This document shows positions 23,690-36,866 of a stretch of 64,000 bases of DNA, one piece after another; the first letter of the stretch is position 1; the number at the start of each line of letters is the position of its first letter. The position numbers were made by a program, and so were the translations under genes. Location of the stretch: contig JAMKCH010084896.1 of NCBI GenBank assembly GCA_023653785.1, positions 1-64,000 of the forward strand, written 5' to 3'. The DNA comes from Ophioderma brevispina. Taxonomy: Eukaryota; Echinodermata; Ophiuroidea; Amphilepidida; Ophiodermatidae. Under the pieces are notes generated by a model. It did no database searches. It was not told the DNA's origin and saw only the letters and a list, made by a program, of their open reading frames with translations.

Positions 23690-26600
23690 GCGAGAAAGGT
23701 AGCTCTGGGGCACATACCCAAGGACCAATTACATGCAAGTGCATAAATGTGTGCATTTATGTAAAACAGCAGGCAATTATGTTGGCCTAGGGTAACATTA
23801 ATTTTGACCCCGCAGATACAAACAAAGACCTCTACATCAGGGTTTTCGGATCTAACCTTAATGTTAAAACAAATGTTCACATGTACCTAACTTGGACTTC
23901 CCTTAAATAAATAAAATCGTGTGGTTACTTATTTTTTTTTCCCTAAGTGGGTAGTGACCCTTGCGAGCTAACCTTGGCCAAATTGAAGGGAGGGATAAAC
24001 ATCCTTCCAGAGCTCTGATAAGTTATCAAAAAGAATATGATAAGGACATTTTTCAATGTGTTGTCGTCGTTACTTATATTAATTACTAATTTGATACGAC
24101 TTGGCCGAACCTGCATGGGTAGAAAATATTACCCCGTACTGCAACCCCCCCCCACCTCCTGCCGTGATTGTAAAATAACGTGGAATCCTAGTGACGTAAT
24201 TAAGAAATCCTACTACAAAACACTCCACTGTCTTCAGAAAATAATTACGTTGTGATTTCTTCTGAGCCGTTACTGGCGATATATTATAACCAACCAAAGG
24301 CCGAGAACAGCGGTGTTTTGTCATACACAAGTTTAATAAAGCTAAATTTCTGCTTCGTAATTTGCCATGCTTGAAACAGTATGGAATGTGTCGCAGTATT
24401 CATTCACGCCTTGCAGTGTTTGCAAGGACACGCCTTAATGTGGTAAATTTAGTATTTGTAACTTGCGCAGGGACAAGGGGAGTGGGTCGCTTTTTGCACC
24501 TGTTCGTGGATGTGTTTTTCGATAATCACTTTAAAATATCAATGCCGATTGTTTACACCCCGGGTTTACACTTGACACTGGATTTTTTTAAAATGAAGTT
24601 TGTATGGAAGAATCCCAACACACTCCCCAAAAGGCGTATAAAACTGTAATTTGACAAAACTGTCCATAGTACAGCAGGTCCAACTCAGCTCTGTAAGACT
24701 GCTATCCACGTGGCCGGGTTCGGTCTTTTCCAGGTGGAAAGGTTCCCATCACTCCCACGCACGCCTTGAAAATTGATAACAAATAGCTTGCATTGTACAA
24801 TATTCCATCGTTCTTTTGTATTAGTCCACACTTACATGCAACACTATTCGGAGGAAATGTGCATCTAGTTTAACTGTAAATAAAACAATGAAAGATGCTA
24901 AAAATATTTAACAAAAATTTTCATGTCCCCTACAACGCATGTTTATCAATTCTGTTTCCTTGTTTCAGTTGTGATGCGACCCTCAGGTGGGTCACTGTGC
25001 TTCTTGAACTTGGGCAAATGTGACCATGACCACGCTGAATGATATAGCAACAATGTATAAGTGACGCAGGGGAGAAACCTATGGAAGGAAAAGACGATAG
25101 TAAACAGGACCATTGCAGATTCTTCACACAACCATTGCCTCATGTAGGATGTACCATAAGCTACAAACAGAACGAAAATTTTACCTCTTGCAACCCCAAT
25201 CACGTAAAAATAGCCATTGGAATATAGTACCATAGAGTTATAATATACAAAATAACTTCATGCAAGAACCAGGGATCCTAAATAAACATTATTTCGAATT
25301 CGCCCCCTTTTCCATCTATGATTATTATTAAATTATCCTCAATAATGATTCAAAACAACCCTTTAAAGTATACTTCTTTCACGTTTCGTAGCCCGACCTT
25401 TATAACTCGAGGATGTTCGCAGGTGGGGTATCATTCGATGCCCCTGGAACAATTCGTTATCAGCATGCCACAGCCTGAGGCCGAACATACCATTACAAAT
25501 AAAAAAAGTTAAATCCGCCACAAACTTCCCCTTCGAAAAAATGAACACAAAACACCTACAAATAAATAATAAATATCTAACAAACTCCCTCTACATATAA
25601 AATAAATCTATAATAAAATACAAACTAACATTCAACAAAAACATAGGCAAACCCGAAATAAAACATATTACCAGAGCTTCGACATGCGCATGGACAAGGG
25701 AGTTGACCATCCCTAACAAAACTTGGTATGCGCCCCCATCAATATTCATTTTACCAACCCTGCGGCCACTTCATACCAGACGATTGCGCTTACATCCTTG
25801 CTTGAACGAATGGATTTGTATGTAAACGTAAATATAATCACAGTACACAGTGCAATCAGTGACTGATTCTTGTGCTCGTGTTGTTATTTGAATCGTATTT
25901 TTATCTAGGTTTCGCTATTAATAAAAATCACCTTTCGACGGCCGCGTTCACTACTACAACAAACACTACGTGAGTATTGACTCTGCTATCTTGGGTATAC
26001 GGGGTTTACACATGCGATCAAATCACAAAAACAAACGGAATAACACACTTTCTAGGCCGATTTTGCCTCACGAATTCATTAGCTTGCAAGAGGCACTCCC
26101 ACACTTTCCCACGACCAATTTTGAACATATGCTCAAATCGAGGGCAACGGAGACACGCCTAGACTTTTTTCGCCGCCATCGCGAATTCGGTAGATTATAT
26201 TAGCTTCCCTCATAAGCTAAAAAGCATCGCTTAAACCTTTTTCAAAGAGCTAATTAATATCATGATCATTAAGAAAAAATAATTGGCTTTAAAATCCGTC
26301 GAAGAAAGGGTCATTGGATTAACCCCGCTGCAAATAGTGTAATTTCCAATACCGTTCATTTAGATTTTAAATATCGTGAGCCAGAGCTAGTCGTTAGTCA
26401 GTCGCTGTGTGTAACCGTCAATATTGCGTACGAGGGCCCTCCTACAGTTATTCTTTGCAACAGCTATGCAACCCGAAGTTGATGCGTTTTTGAATTTGCT
26501 GTTGGCATGTCGGTTTGGCATGTCCTACCCCCCTGCCTATGGTTCAAATGCACCATAAAATGACATTTTATAAAGCACCCATTTGTAGAATCAGTAATTC

Positions 26601-26690
26601 TATTAGATAACCAATTCACTTTTCTGGCAGGTAGCAACAACACTCCAATGGGGAGCACTTTAAATAAGAACAAAACACAGCTGGCATAGC
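23690..26690. other. Spacer with a CpG-richer part, no exon supported
   Basis: Contains a C9 run near 24146. CpG frequency rises at 25.9-26.2 kb, where the minus strand reads CGCGATGGCGGCG at about 26180, which resembles a start-codon context, but the frame stops after five codons. A minus frame of 95 residues (24946-25233) has hydrophobic segments but no recognised family or splice signals. Confidence 0.4.
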
Positions 26691-27663
26691 ATATGTTTCA
26701 CATTCAACTGGCATAGCATGATGTTGACATTCACTGTCATAGCATGACCTGTTGACATTCACTGGCATAGACCCATGTTGACATTCACTGCAATAGCATC
26801 ATGTTGACATCACGGGCATAGCATCATGTTGACATTCACTGGCATAGCTCATGTTTGACATGCACCTGCATAGCATCATGTGTGACATTCACTTGCCTAG
26901 CATCATGTGTGTGACATTCACGGCATAGCACAATGCCGATAATTTCACTGGCATAGCATCAAAGCGATATTCACTGGCATAGCATCAAAGCGATATTCAC
27001 TGGCATAGCATCAAAGCGATATTCACTGGCATAGCATCAAAGCGATATTCACTGGCATAGCATCAAAGCGATATTCACTGGCATAGCATCAAAGCGATAT
27101 TCACTGGCATAGCATCAAAGCGATATTCACTGGCATAGCATCAAAGCGATATTCACTGGCATACATCATGTTTACATTCACTGGCGTAGCATCATGGTGC
27201 TTTCCACTGGCATAGCATCATGTTGACATTCACTGCGTAGCCATCAGGTTTGACTTTCACTGGCATCAGCAGGATATTGACATTCACTGGCATAGCATCA
27301 TGTTGACTTTCACTGGCATAGCATCAAAGCGATATTCACTGGCATAGCATCAAAGCGATATTCACTGGCATAGCATCAGGTTTACATTCACTTGGCGAGC
27401 ATCATGTTGACTTCACTGGCATAGCATATGATGTTGACATTCACTGGCGTAGCATCATGTTGACTTTCAACTGGCATAGCATGCTATTGATGACATTCAC
27501 GGGCATAGCAACGTGTTGACTTCACTGGCATCGCATCATGTTACATTCACTGGCATAGCATTAGCATCATGTTGACATTCACGGCATAAGCATCATTGAC
27601 ATTCACTGGCATAGCATTAGTATCATATTATTGACATTCTCCTGGCATAGCAATCATGTTGAC
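26690..27663 (+). repeat. 26-bp minisatellite with a perfect sub-array
   Basis: The unit is ATTCACTGGCATAGCATC followed by an 8-base variable segment, mostly ATGTTGAC. From 26961 to about 27168 eight units in exact 26-base register instead carry AAAGCGAT; two more of this type sit at 27326 and 27352. Outside these blocks units vary by gaps and substitutions. The array resumes briefly between and after the two hAT insertions to the right (28137-28195, 29826 onward). Confidence 0.92.
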
Positions 27664-28136
27664 CGGGTTCCATCCAACCTTTTCTGATGCAGGGGCCGCA
27701 TTGATGAAATCGTCAATATTGCGGGCCGCTAAAAGTAATACGGGCTCCAAATTTGGTTTATAGGTCCCATAAAATCTGGATGAAGACCCGTATCCTAATA
27801 CCATATTTGCCAAACATGGGTACCCATAGCAATATGAGGTTATGCCCAAAATTTTTGCATCAAATTTTTAACACCACATTTTCCCATTTTGTTTGACCTT
27901 TTTAGCAAATTTTAAAAATCTTGGCTTCATTTTGAGAAATTGGACTATTTTCCATCATTTTAAAAAGTTTGCTTTCAGATTGAGGAAATCAGACTACTTC
28001 AATGACCATCGTTTTTTAAAATCTATTATTTAAGATATGTATACAATTTCTTTTTACTGAAAGTACCTTCGCGGGCCACATAGCTCTCTTAGCGTGCCGC
28101 AAATAGCCCGCCGCGGGCTGCAGGTGGACACCCCTG
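27664..28136. mobile_element. hAT MITE (473 bp) inserted in the 26-bp array
   Basis: The right end, read inverted, is CAGGGGTGTCCACCTGCAGC followed by a CCCGCGG block. The left end reads CGGGTTCCATCCAACC with GGGGCCGCATT further in. These match the CAGGGG-type hAT termini. The left flank is ATGTTGAC and the right flank ATGTTACA, an 8-bp target duplication with one gap. Both are pieces of the minisatellite unit. There is no transposase frame. Confidence 0.75.
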
Positions 28137-28195
28137 ATGTTACATTCCCGGGGCATTTGCATCAATGTTTACTTAATGGCCTAAATGATGTTGAC

Positions 28196-29825
28196 TAGTG
28201 ATGGCCGATCCAGCCCAGATCGGTACTGCGATCTCCGATCTAACTTGTTTAATCGGAACCGATCAGATCCCGATTCAGATATATTTGTAAATTAGAAAAT
28301 GCGCCAAAATCGCCAGTGAAATTCAACACTACCCTATCATACCATGCACCCTCTACCAGTTGAAACAATATTCATTTGTGACAGTCTATGATATTTTACT
28401 TCAAAAAAAAAACCCCAAAAAGTGCTCGATCTTCACGTACCCGCATCCAGTGGCGATTTGTTTAACGTAAGTAAACAGTGTTTTCTTTTATGTTGAGTTA
28501 GCGTGTTAGTGTATCAAATCAATTATTTAATTAACCCCCCCATGTGGGCAGCTATTTGTTATTCAAGCATGTGCACTCGTGGCACTACGTAGGTGCTGAG
28601 GGGGTCCTACTCATCGCCTTTGTGTCTGGCTGAGTGAGGTTGTTTACATCTAATAGTCGTGGGAATTTTGTGATAAAAGTTGTGTTTGAATGTTACATTG
28701 TGGATTGCAGGCTCTGTTTTTACTTAAATAATGCAAAGGCGCTACTGCCCTGCGTTCACTTTCATTCGATGCGGTCGTGCCTTTTTTCCAGAGCTACTGT
28801 GTATAATAGAGGTCCTTATGGACAGGTGGTATGTCCGGATGTATAAGATATGTAGGTGCGTATGTAAAGGGGTGTATGGGTGAAGAATTTTTAGTTAAGT
28901 ATTATATAAAACTTTGAAGTGATGACGTCACTGATGACGTCATTGAGGACTTTTTTAATTTTAGATATAATGTGATTTTGTGGTATAGCTAGTACTTCCC
29001 TATACAAATCCCATAGAGATAAGTGTGTATATAAAAGATTTTTTATATTCATTTTTTTATGTTCATTTTTTTAAAAATATTCTTTTGTATTTATTTTTAT
29101 TTTTTATTTAATTTTTTAAGTTGTGGTATTTGCTATTTTTAATTTATTTATTTTTTTAATATTTATTTTTATTTTGGTTATTTACTATTATCCTTTTTTA
29201 AATTTGTTCTTCATATTATTTACATTTATCAAAAATTTTATAAATAGACATAAATTGTATATATAAATTAATATAAATATAAATACTTTAAATAATGTGA
29301 GAGTTAAATATTATCAATGCGCAAAAAATTAATTTTATGAAGAATAATGAGCCAGACATTTTACATGATGAATTACGTGTTAGGAAACCACGTGAGTCTT
29401 CTTTTCAAAAGCCATACAAGGGCTGCAATGACTACTTGTACGCATGCTCATTTCCTTCTGTAGATGTTGATGGATTCCTGTATTTTGTAGGATATCTTCA
29501 CCCCGCAAAAAACCCCCGTTCATTGAGTATTGCGTAAAATCACGCAAATAGGAATAGAAATTATCTACATGTACACAACGGATTCTTGCGGTAATGATTG
29601 GCATTGCATTTATAATGACATAAATGTAGTAGTTCACATAGAAAATATAAAGGTAAGCTTTAAAAATCTGTGTGTAATTTAGTAAACTGTGGGCTTTGTA
29701 TTGTCAGTGGGAGATCGGATGAGGTAGATCGGTAGCTGGTTGACTTTTCTCCGGATCCCGATTAAAAGCCGATTCGACCAAATCGGCGGGACTTCCGATC
29801 TGCCGATCAAGATCGGCAATCACTA
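28196..29825. mobile_element. Non-autonomous hAT element (1.63 kb) with perfect 8-bp TSD
   Basis: The left end is TAGTGATGGCCGATCC and the right end, inverted, TAGTGATTGCCGATCTTGAT. Both are followed by clusters of CCGATC/GATCGG. Flanks are ATGTTGAC on both sides (28188-28195 and 29826-29833), an exact 8-bp duplication that fits the hAT target preference nTnnnnAn. The interior 29.03-29.3 kb is extremely AT-rich. No transposase is recognisable, so it is a non-autonomous copy. Confidence 0.85.
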
Positions 29826-29839
29826 ATGTTGACATTGCT

Positions 29840-31640
29840 TCTGATTTTGTTCTTTGCTTGTTTAAGGTTTTTTTAATAGCATTTCTGTAGTGATCATTTA
29901 ATAGGACAGTATGTGCGCATTTATAAATCTTCATATTTTCATTAATATTCTTCTATATTTCATTGATGACAGGATTTTACCAACTGGCTGAAAGTCCATT
30001 GGCGAGTGACTGGCTAGAAAAAAAAAAATGCCCCATCTTGGCAGAGGTTCTGTATTAGCCCTTCGAGCTACGGGAAGTAGTATCAAAACTGAGACATGAT
30101 GACATGCTCGCTGGTGAAACCTTCCTGGTCAGTACCGAGATGGGATATTCAGGAGGTACAGCCGTACTAGTCTGATATGCCCAGTAAAATATATAGTTGA
30201 CATGGACAGCAAAGCAGGCAAAAACACACCTTTGTCAACCTTCTCCTTTCAAAAAATAGGGACAATAGTCCTAAGTAGTGCAGTGTTATTAAGGGTTGAT
30301 AAGTTAACATCCTGAAGTCAATGTGTCAAAAGTTAAAACAATAATAAACCCTTCTGGACAGGGATGTGCATCTGTGATATACAGATACCGTACATATATA
30401 TAATAACATTTCTCTTCCCAAGTGAAAGTGATTTCATTCTCCTTTATTCCTAAAATATGATTAAAGGGGCATTCATGATCCACAGCCTGTCCCCCACATA
30501 CCTCAAAAAAGTTCGGATTTCGGATCACTGAACGTTAACATTAGTAATCGGTGTGCCAAATCTTACGTGCAAAATTCGTGGTGTCTGTCGTAATCGCAAT
30601 TTGTATTTTCTGTGCATAAAAGGACAAATTATAGCACAGGGGCCTATGGGACGTGGGAACTAGATTTGCTCATAATACACACGCAAAATCGGGATCAGCT
30701 AAAAAAGTTGTGAATAAGCTTTTCTCAAGGATATCTAGTGAACAATGAATAAACGAAGGGGTGGAATTCCCGAAATGCGCACCTTTAAAATCCCAAATGT
30801 ATTTGTTATATTCATAATTGCCCAAAAAATACAAAATGTTAACAGAGATCTTCAAAAATGAACACTTAGTCGCAGATGCAGAAGTTATGTCCTATACTCT
30901 CAAACAAGATTGTTGGTTGCATATTTCATCTTTTATTAGAAAAAAAACATCCTGTAACAGTTAAATCTGTATATGAAGCCCTTAATAATTGCGGGGAAAA
31001 AAAATCAGTAGCTATAAACCTTGACCTTTATTGTGATGTGTCCTACAATAGACTAATTGACCTACAGCATTCAATTGTTAGATTGCTAAGCTGCCATCCA
31101 GTAAGTAAAATACATTTGCGTTTATATGGCAGCCTCGCTCCTAGCATTTGGACTGTTAACGATCAAGAACAGGAACTATGAATCCCATTTCATGATAAAT
31201 TAAGGTGAATATTTAAACATAAGATGGAAATGCTTCTGGAAAGAAAACTACCACAAAACATATGGCACGATGTCATTCCTTATTCTTACAGCTATTAGCA
31301 GAGCTAACAGAAAATAGAATGTCAAGTGATCTGATGTAAGGTTACAATTTGTAATAACCAGTGGCGTACCGAGGCAGTCAATCTCGAGGGTGAAAAATTT
31401 GTAGGTCATCTCGTTGATTTGCTATAATATGATGAAATGCACACATTTAAAAATTGCCAAAATTACTTTTTGCCCAAATTTAGGGTGAAATTGGTTGAAA
31501 TTTCCCAAAAAAGAGGGATTATAATGCTTATTTTGGTCCATCACATCCGGCTTTTTCGAGCCGAGAAACCAACTTGCACACCCTTTGAATCCATCAAAAT
31601 CTATTTTGTTTGTCTCTGCCTTTGCAAAAGAATACAACAT
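29840..31640. other. Spacer, nothing recognised
   Basis: A plus frame of 101 residues at 30876-31181 is the longest here, but it has no recognised motif, splice context or coding-like neighbourhood. Confidence 0.4.
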
Positions 31641-31714
31641 TCACTAGTTTTAGGTTTGTTTTGTTTTGCTATGAGGACCGTATACCAAAGACATCGCAAG
31701 TTTCATCATTATAC

Positions 31715-31810
31715 ATCAGAAGCTTTCATGTGGTGCAAACACTGCTGTGACTAGGACCTACCGCCCAACACTGCACAATACGTGAAAATATTGGACATTT
31801 GATCATTCAA
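31715..31810 (+). repeat. Dispersed repeat family E, copy 1
   Basis: GTGGTGCAAACACTGCTGTG followed by CCCAACACTGCACAATACG and AAAATATTG matches the copies at 36.67 and 62.0 kb. Confidence 0.6.
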
Positions 31811-32690
31811 ATCCTAGCATTGAACCTCGCTTTGTATGCGAATCCTCGCTTTGTATGTGAACCTCTGTTTGTATAGCGAAACGAACACACACGCATTCCT
31901 GAAATGTGTGTCAACCGGGGACATGTTACTCGCCAAAGTGGGGACAAAAATGGTGACAAAAAATATTACACACATTTGGAGAAGATTTATTGACCATTAG
32001 CAGTTGGAAAAATGTTGGGACACACAACTCTTAATGTATGTTGCGTTTTGTAAGCACTATGCGGTGTGTCGCAAAAAACGGGGACGTCCCCGGTTGGAAG
32101 GATCCCCGGTTTTCTCATTAAAAACTTGTGTGTGTGTCCCCAAAAGTGGGTGCATACAAGTTCACACGTAAATTGCAAAGGCAAATTTCTATTCATTTTT
32201 CTTAAGGCGTATGAAAGTCGATGTTATGTTTCCCGTAACCCGCCCGCGTTATGATTTTCTGCCCGCATTTGAGATGCTGAAATCGCTACAAAGTTCCTTA
32301 TTTTGTATTTTAAAGAAAATATCCAAGGTTTCTTCTTGTGATCACATCATGTGAATGAATGTGATTTTAGTAGATTTTAAAACCAAGAAGAAAACAGTTG
32401 CAAAACATTTTAATGCGGGGTGGTGGGTTGACACAATATTGTAGCCATTAGAGCACGCTGAAGGTCACTGAAGGCTGGTGAAATTGCGCTTACTTCAAAA
32501 TTACGCATAATGAATAATGAAAAGGAAATAGCTTGCCTCATTATGATTTGCAAAAAAAATGTTCGGGAACACATAAATGACTTTTCATGGGCCTTAATGA
32601 ATGTACGACTTGATTCAAAAAAAAATCACTTAAATTTTTGGAATAAAAAAAATACTGAAAGAGATATCCTCAGTGAATGCAGAAGGGTCA
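31811..32690. other. Spacer with repeated GGGGAC/GTCCCC motifs
   Basis: AACCGGGGACATGTTACTCG near 31914 and ACGGGGACGTCCCCGGTTGG near 32078 are related, partly palindromic G/C blocks in an AT-rich setting, possibly ends of an undefined element. No gene. Confidence 0.35.
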
Positions 32691-32696
32691 TAAGTG

Positions 32697-32945
32697 CAAT
32701 AGCTGCCACTGATACAATATGTGTGCTGCCATGTATTAGGATAACTAATTATCTTTCTTGAGTCATTGGCTCTTGGTTTCAGTTGCCATGAAGATCATTT
32801 CAAGAGCCATTGACAAAGACTCAGCATAATAGCATGTTTGACAGGAATTTCTCACAAATGGTAGCTATTGTACTAAGACTTCTTGCATTTACACAAATGC
32901 CTGGTAGGACTAATATTGGAATAATAATATATCTTTAGAACCATC
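32697..32945 (+). mobile_element. MITE family B, copy 2
   Basis: GCAATAGCTGCCAC near 32698 is inverted as ATGGTAGCTATTG near 32867. The internal blocks GTGTGCTGCCATGTATTA and CATTTCAAGAGCCA are shared with the copy at 9.8 kb. Confidence 0.6.
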
Positions 32946-35478
32946 AGGGCATGCCATGACAATTTGGGTGAAGTTCAATTTTGTTGGCATTATTGCCAAA
33001 AAAGTTGTAATTTTCAGTGTGTCTTTACCACTAAAATACAAAGTCACAAGACCTGCACGAAGCCTAGTCCAAAACCTTGGTTAAAATTGTCCTTGAAATT
33101 AAAATTATGGTTATTCTAAATTTTTTATTTTACCCAAAGATTTCACACAAAATTGCATTTATTTAAAAATGGCTAAAAATATGGGAAAAGGCTGGATTCT
33201 TAGACTCCATGTGCAGTCTGGTGGACTTAACCACTGTCCTAAAATACAAAGTAAAATTTACCACTGTTTGGCTGTATTCCAAAAATCAATGCAAACATTA
33301 TTTGTATCAAGACACTTTATTAGATTAGCGATCCACTATGTCCAACTGGTTGCATAATTCCAAAACTTCAGAGCCATATTTTTTCTGTATCAGAATGTAT
33401 TCTATTCAAAAGTAAACTAATAAAAATAGTTGACAGTCATCGATTGTGTCCCCAATTAAGTGCTTCTGCAATAACTTCAAATACAAGTCTGCCATGGCAT
33501 AATAAAATACATATAAATCGTGAGCAAACCATAGTACAATATAAATTAATAATGTCTGTTTGGGAAGAAATAAACCCGTTAGAAACCATGAAGAATTTTA
33601 TAGAGTTTTATATAGAGATATAAGTGCGGGAACAGAAGTTAAAATGCATCCAACAGCAACCAAATGTTGACGTCACTACGGTTTCGCTATTTATCCTGCA
33701 CATTAGGGGCATTGTTTTTCTGTACGTGGATTTAAATCAAATTATTCCCATCACTCATCACTCATCGTTACTTGGGTCTATCACTTTTAGCCAAAAATAG
33801 ATGCAACCATTCCTGACATTATCACAAACTGCTGCCACGAACAAAACTAATTCCCTGATCTTGTACATATGGAACTTTTGTCTCTAAAGTGCAAAACAAA
33901 TCTTACTTTCCCTGAGTATTGTTTTTTGCTTTCACCTGTTTTCTTTAGATATTTATAGGATTAGATAAAACATTGGAACTGCCCCTCTATTATTATCAAA
34001 GAAAGTCCCTGCAGACTTCAAACTAGACGGTCTGGATTTACAAATGATGAATGTTGTAGGCATTTCTGTTAAAAGTGGGTTCACTAAATCACCCACCACT
34101 GAGCTCCATCCATTAGCACCCAAACCATTTCACAACCGGTATCCAAGTCATAACACCCTAGAGCGCTAACATTCAGCCCTAGCAAGGCAACCAAAAAATC
34201 AACCATAAAAGATTTTCCTGATCATAATTTGATTTTTCATTTTTTTTAAAAGAAATGTGTGCATGTAAACTGACAAAGACCAGGAGGGTAAAGCAGATTT
34301 CCTCTGTTGATTATGAATGTGGTATGTATGTGAACTTGATAGCAATACTTGTGCATGGTTTGAACTATAAATCTATCCATATCCATTATGAAGTGATCAA
34401 AATCGTTGAGGCTACTCCCAAATATTGGCGTAAATCAAATTTTTAATCTGAGTGAGATTCCATGAAAGAAAAATGCTGCCAATCCACTCTCTTTTGGTTA
34501 CTCTACTGAATAGAGCATTTAGTCATGTAACTCCACTCTTGTTGTGAACAAACTTTATTTTTTGACACTCACTATATAACTAAAAGATAATATCATTGTG
34601 AGTTTACGAGTTCTAGAGTTTTTCAGATTTCATCCCTAACTTTTGATTTTTCATTGAATCAACAATTCTCATTGGGGAGGGGGATGGGAGTGATTGTCAG
34701 GAAAAACAAACTGAATTCTATCTTCATACAGAATTCACGGCTCTTTCTATTCTCCAACCTATACACCTAATCCAAATAAAAAAATCTATAGGTCGACCAA
34801 CTAATTCTAACTTTGATCCCAAAATAAGAGAATGTGAGACATTGAAAAAATTATGCTCTTTTGGCTACAGAGGTAATAAATAAAATTCAGATACAAACTT
34901 CTTTACATGTTATTTAAAACTAATATTTTACATGTAGCAAGGCCATGACAATGTTTTTCTGATTTTCCATCTAATTTTGTGAATTTAAAAGCATTCGCGA
35001 GGAAATGGTATTTTTGGCCAAGTGGAGAGTCATGACTACTTCTTTTTTGTGTTGTAATTTGTTTACTGTTTGTTGTTTTTGTTATTTTCACTTTTGTATA
35101 TTGTTTAAATACAAACTATCATTGATCACTAAAAGAGTCAAAATATTCAAAATTGCAGTAGTCCTCTAAAGATAAAGGATAAGTCTGTCGAATTCGCATA
35201 AGTTATTTATCCCAATGCCAAAATGACAAAAAAGGAATAAAATTATGTGTCGTAGAAAGTGGTGCGCGTGCAGACAGTAATGACTAAAATATCCAACTTT
35301 GTCTTTATTATGCTGCTTCAGCCTTATTTACTTGCAGGGGTATGTGTTAGGATAGCTATACCTGATACAGACAGCAAAACTCTTATTTTTGATTATTTTT
35401 TTCAATATTCGGATTTGGGCAATCACTGATATTGGGGCTCTAGAAGGCAGCTCTATTAATTTAAAATAAGTATGGAAT
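32946..35478. other. AT-rich spacer, nothing recognised
   Basis: No exon, RNA gene or repeat shared with the rest of the window was found. Confidence 0.45.
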
Positions 35479-35832
35479 TTAAAGGTTAACACGGAGAGTT
35501 TCACTCACATTAACAGGTGTCCTAAAAAATGTGAAAATTCCTGATTTTTACACTAATGTAAAGCTTTCTATCTCAAATATCCCATGTGAAATGATTAGCT
35601 GAGACATTTCTTTGGTAACAAAAATGTGAAATTTCTAATTTACTATAGGAGCAAAATGCTAAATTCAGTTTATACTTGGAAATTAAGCAAACCAAAAATT
35701 GCCTTTTGTTTTCACTTTAAGGCTTTCTTTAGCCAAATACGAAGAAAGAAACTTACTGGGGTCTACATGAATTCATTACATATGAACACAATATCATGGG
35801 AAAAAAAATTCCCCAATTCATGCACGCTTTAA
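35479..35832 (+). mobile_element. TTAA-type MITE family A, copy 2
   Basis: TTAA at 35479 opens into AGGTTAACACGGAGAGTTTC. The right end reads TTCATGCACGC and then TTTAA at 35828. Shared interior blocks: AACAGGTGTCC, GTAAAGCTTTCTATC, TGATTAGCTGAGA, GAAATTTCTAATTT. About 350 bp, non-coding. Confidence 0.7.
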
Positions 35833-36665
35833 CCGAGGGGGATTTCCTGACAGACAGACTGCCAATCCTGCTGTTTTGTCAACACCACTGTCATGAAAAC
35901 AGGGATGTAAATGGGTTACCAAAACCATTCCTGCAAAATTGCTGCGTAGCCACACCACACAACAGTAGCATTACAACCCTTCACTGTCATTACGGCAGCA
36001 CATGAAGTAGAGAGAGTGTGTTGTTTGGGGGGGGGGGGGGTTCAGTTCATACCACTTTTTGAAGTATTAAACTATACCTCTTCTAATCAATAATTGCTTC
36101 TAAACCTGGTTAGAAAAACATTTCTGCAAAGTAAAACTCAATACTCCAAATATCCACTACAAGTCAATGTTTTGGGACTGTTTGTCCCGAAAGAAGCGCC
36201 TATCATCATCATTTTCCGTCAGCCATCCCATATTTTTTTTCACTTGGCATCATTTCTTATAATTTGGCGGTTCTACTTATTTCCATATATTTAAGATTTC
36301 TTTATGCTTCTCCACAAAATAAAGGCTGACCCAGGGGTAGGGACAAAATCAACCATCAACATCCGCGTAACTTGAGTGCTAGGCTTTATCAAAGACTTAA
36401 ACGGTAACACACGTCAGGAGGGCGCTCTTACAAACACTGCCCAAAGACTTGACCAAGGTCTATAGCTGTTCCCACGATCTTAAAGGATGTTCTTTGGAAA
36501 TTGCAATGTTTTGCAGCGAGGTTAATCCACCTAAACCTCGACGGATTTTAATTAACGGCAATAATTTTTTTTTCTAAATTAATATGAAATTACTACTTGA
36601 TCTTTTGAACCTAAGGTTTGGAGAGGTGATTTGTGTAATGTCACTGAGACAGAGACTGCCAGAGT
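35833..36665. other. Spacer, nothing recognised
   Basis: Includes a run of 12 G near 36030. No gene supported. Confidence 0.45.
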
Positions 36666-36669
36666 AAAT

Positions 36670-36860
36670 GCACGTAGCAGTCCCTAAATTATTATGCATC
36701 CGTGGTTCAATACCACAGTGCGATTAGCGCGTACCACCCAACACTGCACAATACGCAAAATATTGAGCATTCTGTCATGCAACTCGTCAAGCCAATACTC
36801 AGTTTTTATTACTTTTGAAGTCATTTTAAAACTAGTTTTTGTCAAGTCAGCTTCTTCTTA
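36670..36860 (+). repeat. Dispersed repeat family E, copy 2
   Basis: AATTATTATGCATC, then TGCGATTAGCGCGTACCACC, CAACACTGCACAATACGC, and TTTTTGTCAAGTCA. All blocks occur in the same order at 61.99-62.28 kb. Confidence 0.7.
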
Positions 36861-36866
36861 CATAAT

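Noticed and set aside
24946..25233. 95-residue minus frame with hydrophobic stretches
   Set aside because: Composition could pass for a membrane protein, but there is no splice context, family resemblance or overlap with coding-like sequence.
26150..26200. Start-codon context CGCGATGGCGGCG on the minus strand
   Set aside because: The frame stops after five codons, and no donor rescues it.
26961..27378. CRISPR-like array
   Set aside because: Units are contiguous 26-bp repeats without variable spacers, in an animal genome; it is a minisatellite.
30876..31181. 101-residue open frame
   Set aside because: No recognised motif, no splice signals or neighbouring exons, AT-rich context; chance frame is likelier.
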